From contig DJXE01000110.1 of NCBI GenBank assembly GCA_002449595.1, forward strand, positions 1 to 14,712: a stretch of 14,712 nucleotides of DNA, written 5' to 3'. The notes under the pieces were generated by a model. It did no database searches, was not told the DNA's origin, and worked only from the letters and a program-made list of their open reading frames with translations. The translations under genes were made by a program, and so were the position numbers. Shown here in pieces: positions 7,821-13,585 of this stretch (position 1 is its first letter; each line of letters opens with the position of its first letter). Origin of the DNA: Lachnospiraceae bacterium UBA7012 (GTDB lineage: Bacteria; Bacillota; Clostridia; Lachnospirales; Lachnospiraceae).

Positions 7821-7852
7821 CATCCCGGGCTGAAGTGGGCTGCCCGCAGGCA

Positions 7853-7861
7853 TGATATAAT
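7853..7861 (+). promoter_or_regulatory. Extended -10 promoter of tmcAL
   Basis: TGATATAAT: TGn directly before a perfect -10 TATAAT (7856-7861). No -35 match is seen at 17 bp (7833-7838 is AAGTGG). The expected start, about 7868-7869, coincides with the first base of the tmcAL ATG, which suggests a leaderless transcript. Confidence 0.6.
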
Positions 7862-7868
7862 GTCAGAC

Positions 7869-8987
7869 ATGAGAGTTTCCGCTGTGATCTGTGAATGCAA
7901 TCCCTTCCACGAAGGGCATCGCCATGTATTTGAAGAAGCGCGCCGCATCCCCGGCGCGGACCGCTGCATCGCGCTCATGAGCGGCGATTACGTGCAGCGC
8001 GGAGAACCCGCCGTCGAGGACAAGTTCCGGCGCGCGGAAGTGCTCCTGCGCTCCGGCGCGGATCTCGTGCTTGAGCTTCCGACCTGCATCGCGGCCGGCA
8101 GCGCCGGCATCTTCGCGGGCGGCGCCGCCTCTCTCGTCTCCCGCCTCGGCGTCGTGACCGACCTGTGCTTTGGCTCGGAGACGGGCGATCTCGCGCTCCT
8201 TGAGGCCGGTTCCAAAGTGCTTCTGGAAGAGACGGAACAGTTTCAGTCTGTGCTGCGTGCCAAATTGAAAGAAGGGGCACCCTATGCCGCCGCGCGCGCC
8301 GCGGCGCTCATGGGCAGCGGCGTCACGCTCCCCGACGGACATCCGAACGACCTGCTCGGACTGGAATACCTGCTGCAGCTGCGGCGCGACGGATCATCCG
8401 TCGTCCCGCACGCGATCCCGCGCATCTCCTGCCAGTCCGCGAGCGCGATCCGCGCTGAGCGGAAGCTGCAGGGCGACGGCGTCTTCCCCGACGATCTCTC
8501 GGAAGCGCTGTACGCGGCGATCCTGCAGACGTGGCTGCGTGGAGAATCCCTCACCCGGTTCCAGGACGTCACGCCCCAGCTCGCGGCCCGCATCGAACAG
8601 GAGCTGCCGCGATTCAAAGGATGGAGCTCTTTCTGCGAGCAGATCAAGACGAGAAACGTGAGCTACACGACCGTATCCCGCGCTCTCCTGCACATCCTTC
8701 TGGACGTCACTCCGGAGGAGACGCAGCTGATGCTGCACGGCGGCCCCGGAACAGGGTTCGTCCGCGTGCTCGGCGTCCGCAGAGAGGCGAAGGACCTGCT
8801 CGGCAGGATCGCCTCCGAGGGAAGCGTACCGCTCATTGTCCGCCCCGGCTCCGGCGCGGACACACTGGATCCCGCCTCAGCCGGGATCTTTGCGAAGGAT
8901 CTTTTTCGCTCCGCGCTCTACCGAAAGACCGCCCGTCCGGAAGAGGACGACGTCCCCGAGGAAGCGCGGCCGCTGCTGACAGTATAA
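7869..8987 (+). CDS. tmcAL: tRNA(Met) cytidine acetate ligase TmcAL (YlbM family)
   Basis: TmcAL uses ATP and acetate to form acetyl-adenylate and acetylates C34 of elongator tRNA-Met (ac4C), which prevents misreading of Ile codons. 372 residues, a little shorter than the roughly 400 usual, with the deficit at the C-terminus. The nucleotidyltransferase motif NPFHEGH is at residues 11-17 (HxGH at 14-17). Further family blocks are MSGDYVQRGEPA, GADLVLELP, FGSE, PNDLLGLEYL, SASAIR and KTRNVSYTTVSRALLHILL. The ATG at 7869 fits the family N-terminus exactly. There is no Shine-Dalgarno: the TATAAT of its own promoter ends 7 nt before it, so the mRNA is probably leaderless. An ATG at 7860 overlaps the -10 box and is excluded if that promoter is used. 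It is divergent from ackA. Confidence 0.93.
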   Translation: MRVSAVICECNPFHEGHRHVFEEARRIPGADRCIALMSGDYVQRGEPAVEDKFRRAEVLLRSGADLVLELPTCIAAGSAGIFAGGAASLVSRLGVVTDLCFGSETGDLALLEAGSKVLLEETEQFQSVLRAKLKEGAPYAAARAAALMGSGVTLPDGHPNDLLGLEYLLQLRRDGSSVVPHAIPRISCQSASAIRAERKLQGDGVFPDDLSEALYAAILQTWLRGESLTRFQDVTPQLAARIEQELPRFKGWSSFCEQIKTRNVSYTTVSRALLHILLDVTPEETQLMLHGGPGTGFVRVLGVRREAKDLLGRIASEGSVPLIVRPGSGADTLDPASAGIFAKDLFRSALYRKTARPEEDDVPEEARPLLTV

Positions 8988-8998
8988 GGAGAACAACA

Positions 8999-9664
8999 AT
9001 GAGACTTCTGGTTGCTGAAGACGAGACCGGCCTCGCGGATGCGCTGGAGGCGATCCTGACGCACGCGCACTACAGCGTGGACGTCGTGAACAACGGCCGG
9101 GACGCGCTGGAATACGCGCGCGCCGGCGAATACGACGGCATGATCCTGGACATCATGATGCCCGGGATGAGCGGCCTTGAAGTGCTGCGGACGCTCCGCG
9201 CGGAAGGCTCGGGCGTGCCCGCGCTGTTCCTCACCGCGAAAAGCGGCGTCGACGACCGCATCCTCGGCCTCGACACCGGCGCGGACGACTACATCGCCAA
9301 GCCCTTCGACATGGGAGAACTGCTCGCGCGGATCCGCGCGATGACACGGCGGCGCGAGGAATTCCGGCCGAGCGACCTCACCTGCGGCAATCTCACGCTG
9401 CGCCGCTCCGACTACACGCTTGACACACCGGGCGCGATCCCGGTCCGGCTCTCCGGCCGCGAGTTCCAGATGATGGAGATGCTGATGCTCTCGCCGGGAC
9501 AGATCATCTCCCCGGACACCTTCCTGGACCGCATCTGGGCGGACGGCGAGGCGGAGTCCGGCGTCGTCTGGGTGTACGTCTCCAACCTGCGCAAAAAGCT
9601 CCGCGCACTCGGCGCGGACGTCGAGATCCGCTCCTCCCGCGGGCTTGGATATTCCATTAGCTAA
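8999..9664 (+). CDS. OmpR/PhoB-family response regulator
   Basis: A transcription factor of a two-component system, activated by phosphorylation from a histidine kinase, most likely the one encoded at 9829. 221 residues. The receiver domain (1-115) has the acidic pocket E7/D8/E9, phospho-acceptor D51 in LDIMMPG, a switch Thr79 and conserved Lys101 in AKPF. The C-terminal winged-helix DNA-binding domain (about 125-221) includes LSGREFQMMEML and ends VYVSNLRKKL then RGLGYSIS. AAGGAG overlaps the tmcAL stop codon and sits 7 nt before the ATG at 8999, so its translation is probably coupled to tmcAL. No separate promoter is obvious. Its last codons form the first unit of the repeat array at 9645-9812. 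The signal and regulon cannot be told from the sequence. Confidence 0.95.
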   Translation: MRLLVAEDETGLADALEAILTHAHYSVDVVNNGRDALEYARAGEYDGMILDIMMPGMSGLEVLRTLRAEGSGVPALFLTAKSGVDDRILGLDTGADDYIAKPFDMGELLARIRAMTRRREEFRPSDLTCGNLTLRRSDYTLDTPGAIPVRLSGREFQMMEMLMLSPGQIISPDTFLDRIWADGEAESGVVWVYVSNLRKKLRALGADVEIRSSRGLGYSIS

Positions 9665-9812
9665 TCATGCATGAATTGATACTTCATCAGCTGATCATTC
9701 GTAAGGTGGTATTTTATTTCAGTTGATATTCCACACAGCTGATTCTCCATTAGATAAAAAAAACATTATTTGTTGTTTCATTTGATTGATATTCATTCAT
9801 CTGAATCGTTAG
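9645..9812 (+). repeat. Degenerate ~15-bp tandem repeat array starting in the response-regulator stop region
   Basis: About ten imperfect units with consensus close to YTGATATTCCATTAG run head to tail. The first unit (9645-9660, TTGGATATTCCATTAG) is inside the response regulator gene, and the stop codon falls in the second. Clear units follow at 9661-9675, 9676-9690, 9691-9705, 9706-9722, 9723-9738 and 9739-9753, then an eroded A/T-rich stretch (9754-9784), then 9785-9800 and 9801-9812. Units also pair into a longer period of about 30 bp. The block is AT-rich against GC-rich genes and fills almost the whole gap before the kinase. No terminator or CRISPR structure is seen. Confidence 0.7.
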
Positions 9813-9828
9813 AAAAAGGATCTTCGCG

Positions 9829-11319
9829 ATGAATCTCCGTGCATCCGGTCGAAACAGAAACAGTTCCGCTGCCGTCACATCTGCCGGCGACGCGGCCATG
9901 GTGCTCCGCCTCCGGCGCAGATTCGTGGTCACCTCGATGGCCGCGCTTCTCATCATCCTCGCCTGCCTCATCAGCTTCATCAACTTCATGAACCTGCGGC
10001 AGATCGGTAGCCGCGCGGACGGCGTCCTCCAGATGCTCGCGGACGGCGGCGGCACGTTCCTTCCGCCTTCCGGCAGACCGGGCGACGGGATGCCCGCTCC
10101 TGAGGGTATGTCCGGCAATGCCGATGCCGGGGCATCCGTCAATGAAGCTGCACCGGGCAGCACCGATGCCAACGCTCCGCTTCACAACGAACCGCCGGCA
10201 GGAATGCCCGCCTTCATGGCGGGGCAGGCTGCGCTGCGGCGCGACGCGGAGATGCCGTTCGAGACCAGATATTTCTCCGTCGAAGTGCTAAAAGACGGCA
10301 CGACAGGCGAAGCTGAGATCAGTCACATCGCGGCGGTATCCGCTGAGGAAGCGAAGGAGTACGCCTCTGCGGTCCTCGCCGGGCAGCGGCAGAAGGGCTA
10401 TCTCGAGACCTACCGCTTCCTCAGCACCGGAGAGCGCGTGCTCTTCGTCGACTGCTCTTCCGACTTCTACGCGGCGCGCGGGCTTCTCTTCTCCTCGCTC
10501 GGGATCGGCGCAGCGGCGCTGATCGCGATGCTGCTGCTCGTCCACTTCATGGCCGGCCGCACCGTGATGCCCGTCGTCGACGCGCTCGCGAAGCAGCGGC
10601 AGTTCATCTCGGACGCCGGGCACGAGCTGAAGACGCCCCTGTCCGTCATCTCCGCGAGCGCGGACGTGCTCGAACTCGAGAGCGGCCGCTCGAAGTGGAC
10701 AGACAACATCCGCGCGCAGGTGAAGCGCATGAACGAGCTCATCACTTCCATGTTAATGCTGTCCCGGATGGAGGACGACCCGCGCCGGCACGCGCACGAG
10801 ACCTTCGACTTCAGCGAGACGGTCCTCTCCTGTGCGAACGGCTTCGACGCCGTCGCCGAGAAAAGGGATATCAAATACCTCAAAGAGATCACCCCCGGAA
10901 TCGCTGTGACCGGCGACCGCGACGCGCTTCGTCAGCTGACCTCGATCCTTCTCGACAACGCCATGAAATATGTGACGCCGTCCGCTTCAGCCGCACAGGA
11001 TCCCGGTAAACAAGGTGCCGCAACGGAGGACTCCCACTCCTCGGAAACAAGTTCCGGGACGATAGAGATTCTGCTGAACAAGCGGGAAAAGGATGGCAAA
11101 TGTGTGCTCTCCGTCTCCAACACCTGCACTGAGATCCCGGAGGGCGACCTCTCCCGCCTGTTTGACCGGTTCTACCGGGCGGACGCCTCGAGAGACCGCG
11201 CGAGCGGCGGCTTCGGCATCGGGCTGTCCGTCGCGAAGGCGATCGCCGCAGGGCACGGAGGCACGATCCGCGCCGAGCGCGACGGGGAGGACAGGATCCG
11301 CTTCATAGTTACGATTTAA
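9829..11319 (+). CDS. Membrane sensor histidine kinase
   Basis: Partner of the upstream response regulator. It autophosphorylates on histidine in response to an unknown external signal. 496 residues. TM1 is about 32-54 and TM2 about 218-241. Between them is an extracytoplasmic region of about 160 residues whose first part (70-140) is Gly/Pro/Ala/Met-rich and low complexity, followed by a compact part (MPFETRYFSVEV). There is no recognisable HAMP domain: only about 20 residues separate TM2 from the H-box FISDAGHELKTPL, with phospho-acceptor H265. The ATPase domain has the N-box LLDNAMKY (N377), the F-box LFDRFYR and the G-box GGFGIGLS. A Ser/Gly/Ala-rich insert of about 30 residues follows the N-box. 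AAAGGA lies 8 nt before the ATG at 9829. An internal ATG at residue 24 has a poorer ribosome site. Confidence 0.95.
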   Translation: MNLRASGRNRNSSAAVTSAGDAAMVLRLRRRFVVTSMAALLIILACLISFINFMNLRQIGSRADGVLQMLADGGGTFLPPSGRPGDGMPAPEGMSGNADAGASVNEAAPGSTDANAPLHNEPPAGMPAFMAGQAALRRDAEMPFETRYFSVEVLKDGTTGEAEISHIAAVSAEEAKEYASAVLAGQRQKGYLETYRFLSTGERVLFVDCSSDFYAARGLLFSSLGIGAAALIAMLLLVHFMAGRTVMPVVDALAKQRQFISDAGHELKTPLSVISASADVLELESGRSKWTDNIRAQVKRMNELITSMLMLSRMEDDPRRHAHETFDFSETVLSCANGFDAVAEKRDIKYLKEITPGIAVTGDRDALRQLTSILLDNAMKYVTPSASAAQDPGKQGAATEDSHSSETSSGTIEILLNKREKDGKCVLSVSNTCTEIPEGDLSRLFDRFYRADASRDRASGGFGIGLSVAKAIAAGHGGTIRAERDGEDRIRFIVTI

Positions 11320-11381
11320 CAATCGAAAAGCTGACTCATATTCGTTTTCACACGTCCTCAGCAGCAAGTGCTTCGGACTGT

Positions 11382-11413
11382 GATGAATCGGTACATCCGT
11401 TCATCTTAATTTG
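11382..11413 (+). terminator. Possible weak terminator after the histidine kinase
   Basis: A 9-bp stem with one bulged T (11382-11391 with 11397-11405) and a 5-nt loop is followed by TTAATTTG. The tail is only moderately T-rich, so termination would be inefficient. The gap 11320-11519 also holds the apt promoter (11414-11422) and its leader. I see no gene in it. Confidence 0.4.
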
Positions 11414-11422
11414 TGGTATGAT
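11414..11422 (+). promoter_or_regulatory. Candidate extended -10 promoter of apt
   Basis: TGGTATGAT: TGn plus a near-consensus -10 TATGAT (11417-11422), without a good -35 at 17 bp. The predicted start is near 11429, giving a leader of about 91 nt before the apt ATG. I saw no purine riboswitch core in that leader. Confidence 0.45.
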
Positions 11423-11519
11423 GGATGCGGCAGCGGACCGGAGCAGCGGAAAAGAACGATTTTCACTCCTTAAGGTTCCGCCCGCAGAAATCGAAAACGC
11501 GATTCATCAGGAGGAGATC

Positions 11520-12044
11520 ATGGAAGAACTCAAGAAATATGTGCGCACGATCCCGGACTTCCCGGAGAAAGGCATCATGTTCCGCGATATCACAACGGTG
11601 GTCCAAAGCGCCGAGGGCTTCAAACTCGCGGTAGACACCATGCAGGACCTGATCAAGGATATTGAGTACGACGCCATCGTCGGCGCGGAGTCCAGAGGAT
11701 TCATCTTCAGCGCCCCTATGGCCTACAATTTCGGCAAACCGCTCGTTCTGATCCGCAAGAAGGGCAAGCTCCCCTGCGAGACCGTGTCGGTCGAATATGA
11801 CCTTGAGTACGGCAGCGCCGTCCTCGAGATCCACAAAGATGCGCTCGAACCCGGACAGCGGGTGCTGATCGTGGACGATCTCCTCGCGACCGGCGGCACG
11901 ATCAAGGCGATGGCTGAGCTCGTGGAAAAACTCGGTGCCACAGTCGCCGGCGTCGTCGTCATGATGGAGCTGGAAGGCCTGAACGGCCGCGAGCTGCTGA
12001 AAGACTATCCCGTCTTCTCCGCAGTACAGTACGAAGGCAAATAA
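11520..12044 (+). CDS. apt: Adenine phosphoribosyltransferase
   Basis: Apt salvages adenine: adenine plus PRPP gives AMP and pyrophosphate. 174 residues, normal length. The start is MEELKKYVRTIPDFPEKG, with the family block FPEKGIMFRDIT. GAESRGFIF contributes to the active site, and the PRPP-binding loop VLIVDDLLATGGT begins near residue 115. I chose the ATG at 11520 because AGGAGGAG lies just upstream and the family N-terminus begins there. An in-frame extension of 34 codons to 11418 lies in the promoter and leader and has no homology. It is probably monocistronic: its own candidate promoter precedes it and a strong terminator follows. Its last four codons and stop (Y-E-G-K-stop) are the first part of the 28-bp tandem array. 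Confidence 0.97.
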   Translation: MEELKKYVRTIPDFPEKGIMFRDITTVVQSAEGFKLAVDTMQDLIKDIEYDAIVGAESRGFIFSAPMAYNFGKPLVLIRKKGKLPCETVSVEYDLEYGSAVLEIHKDALEPGQRVLIVDDLLATGGTIKAMAELVEKLGATVAGVVVMMELEGLNGRELLKDYPVFSAVQYEGK

Positions 12045-12169
12045 TTTCCGACACCAATACGAAGGTAAGTCATTTCCGATATTGATACGAAGGCAAATAG
12101 TTTCCGACATCAATACGAAGGTAAGTCATTTCCGATATTGATACGAAGGCAAATAATTTCCGACATCAA
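12030..12169 (+). repeat. Five 28-bp tandem repeats at the apt 3' end, alternating A-B-A-B-A
   Basis: Units begin at 12030, 12058, 12086, 12114 and 12142, each starting TACGAAGG and each exactly 28 bp. Units 2 and 4 (type B, TACGAAGGTAAGTCATTTCC then GATATTGA) are identical. Units 1, 3 and 5 (type A, TACGAAGGCAAATA-TTTCC then GACAYCAA) differ from one another at one or two positions. The true higher-order period is therefore 56 bp. The first unit contains the last apt codons and the TAA stop, so the array looks like amplification of the gene terminus. 28 is not a multiple of three, so it does not encode a repeat peptide. There are no spacers, so it is not CRISPR. The terminator follows 18 bp later. 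Confidence 0.95.
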
Positions 12170-12187
12170 TAAATAGCCTGTAAAAAA

Positions 12188-12218
12188 GCAGCGTGGTCAA
12201 TGGCCGCGCTGCTTTTTT
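12188..12218 (+). terminator. Intrinsic terminator of apt, possibly bidirectional
   Basis: A 9-bp stem (GCAGCGTGG with CCGCGCTGC, 12188-12196 and 12204-12212, one U-G pair) with a 7-nt loop is followed by six T. Six A precede the stem, so it could also end transcripts from the convergent DAACS gene. On the minus strand the U-G pair becomes a C-A mismatch, so it favours the apt direction. Confidence 0.92.
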
Positions 12219-12376
12219 ATCTTCAAGATGAAGATCAAATCTTTTTTTCTTACTCTTCGGAATGAAGGTTAAATCGCTATTCTAAGTTCTTTCTCCGATG
12301 TGAAGATTGGCTCTCTCTTCTGCTCATTCTTCCAGCCGAAGATCAGGCCGCCTTCTTTTTCTGCTCCATCTTCGAA
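12219..12376 (-). repeat. Degenerate ~36-bp tandem repeats copying the DAACS gene terminus
   Basis: Reading the minus strand, four head-to-tail units of 39, 36, 38 and 34 bp cover 12338-12376, 12302-12337, 12264-12301 and 12230-12263, with a fragment of a fifth at 12219-12229. Each starts with a TCGAAGA/TGGAAGA-like block, has an A/G-rich middle (GAGCAGAAAAAGA-like) and ends TGATCTTC, CAATCTTC or TAACCTTC. The first unit is the coding end of the transporter (S-K-M-E-Q-K-K-K-A-A-stop), and the other units lie beyond the stop. The copies are strongly diverged. They fill the whole space between the two convergent genes' ends and the terminator. Confidence 0.6.
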
Positions 12377-13563
12377 ACAACGATCGCGCAGGAAGCGTCG
12401 CCGGTGATATTGACGACCGTTCTGCCCATATCGAAGATGCGGTCCACGCCCGCGACAAGCGCGATGCCTTCCACCGGGAGACCGACGGACTGCAGCACCA
12501 TCGCCAGCATGACCATGCCCGCGCCGGGAACGCCCGCCGTGCCGATGGAGGCCAGCGTCGCCGTCAGGACGATCGTCAGCATCTGCGGGAACGTCAGGTT
12601 AATGCCGAAGCAGGAAGCGATGAATACGGAGCAGACGCCCTGGTAGATCGCCGTTCCGTCCATGTTGATGGTCGCGCCCAGCGGAAGGACGAAGGATGCG
12701 ACTTCTTTGTCAGCGCCAAGTTTCTCCGTGCACTCCAGGTTCAGCGGCAGCGTGCCGACAGAGGAGGCCGAGGAGAACGCCATCATGATCGCGGGCATCA
12801 TGCCTTTGAAGAAAGCGACCGGGCTGAGCCCGCCAAGCAGCTTGACAGACGCGGAATAGATGACCACCGCATGTAAGATGTAGCAAAGGTACGCGACGAG
12901 CAGAACCTTCAGCAGGGAACCCAGGACAGACGGGCCGTTCTCCGCGACGACGGGGCACAGCAGGCAGAACACGCCGATCGGGGAGAGCTTTATAATCATC
13001 TCCATCGCCTTCATGCAGATCTCATTCGCGATGTCGACCGCGCGGAAGTCCGTGTTGTCGTTGTTCTCGCTGATGAGGATCAGCGCGAAGCCGATGATCA
13101 GGGACGCCACGATGATCTGCAGCATGTTCGCGTCGACGAAGGGCTTCACGAAGTTGGACGGGAAGATCCCGACCAGGGTGTCCATGAAGTTGACGCTGGT
13201 CGCCGAGGGCTCATAGGCCAGATCCGTGGTGGACAGCACAGGGAAAATTCCTTTGAAGATATTCGCGAACAGGAGGCCGATCGCTACAGCGAACGCGGTC
13301 GTGCACAGATAGTAGACGACCGTCTTGCCGCCGATCGCGCCGACCTTTTTGATGTCGCGCATCGATACGACGCCCGCCATGATCGAGAAGAATACGAGCG
13401 GGCCGACGATCCACTTGATCAGGTTCAGGAAGATCGTGCCAAATGGCTTAATGTAGGCCGTCGCAAACGAAGGGTCGCCGGTAAATGCAATACCCGCGAT
13501 AATTGCGAGCACAAGCGCGATAAATATTTGTGTTGACAGCGCCAGTTTTTTCTTTTCCTTCAT
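12343..13563 (-). CDS. DAACS-family dicarboxylate/amino acid:cation symporter
   Basis: An inner-membrane Na+ or H+ coupled transporter of the glutamate/aspartate family (GltP, DctA, GltPh type). 406 residues with a basic N-terminus (MKEKKKLALS) and eight hydrophobic segments plus re-entrant hairpins. Family motifs in order: hairpin-1 serine-rich SSASSVGTLP, TM7 NMDGT (cation and substrate site), hairpin-2 GTAGVPGAG, and TM8 DMGRTVVNITGD. The Arg in TM8 corresponds to the residue that binds the substrate side-chain carboxylate in GltPh, so an acidic amino acid or dicarboxylate is the likely substrate. The tail is MEQKKKAA. The ATG at 13563 has a G-rich Shine-Dalgarno (AAAGGGGGG) 7 nt upstream. 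An in-frame extension to 13632 would overlap the upstream gene. It lies 22 bp after the PLP enzyme, so they are probably co-transcribed. Confidence 0.93.
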   Translation of the reverse strand: MKEKKKLALSTQIFIALVLAIIAGIAFTGDPSFATAYIKPFGTIFLNLIKWIVGPLVFFSIMAGVVSMRDIKKVGAIGGKTVVYYLCTTAFAVAIGLLFANIFKGIFPVLSTTDLAYEPSATSVNFMDTLVGIFPSNFVKPFVDANMLQIIVASLIIGFALILISENNDNTDFRAVDIANEICMKAMEMIIKLSPIGVFCLLCPVVAENGPSVLGSLLKVLLVAYLCYILHAVVIYSASVKLLGGLSPVAFFKGMMPAIMMAFSSASSVGTLPLNLECTEKLGADKEVASFVLPLGATINMDGTAIYQGVCSVFIASCFGINLTFPQMLTIVLTATLASIGTAGVPGAGMVMLAMVLQSVGLPVEGIALVAGVDRIFDMGRTVVNITGDASCAIVVSKMEQKKKAA

Positions 13564-13585
13564 CAGGATCCCCCCCTTTCGAGAA

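Noticed and set aside
7748..7978. 77-codon upstream extension of ackA
   Set aside because: It runs through the promoter region and into the divergent tmcAL. The acetate kinase signature and the Shine-Dalgarno place the start at 7747.
11429..11519. Purine riboswitch in the apt leader
   Set aside because: I could not find the conserved three-way junction core. The leader is also short.
12030..12169. CRISPR array
   Set aside because: The units are directly adjacent with no unique spacers, and no cas genes are present.
12042..12169. Read-through repeat peptide extending Apt
   Set aside because: The period is 28 bp, so the frame shifts each unit, and the A units carry stop codons.
9645..12376. 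One shared mobile repeat family (REP/MITE-like) in all three arrays
   Set aside because: Unit lengths and sequences differ and each matches its own gene end. Similar strings such as TTGAT-CTTCATC between arrays are short enough to be chance.
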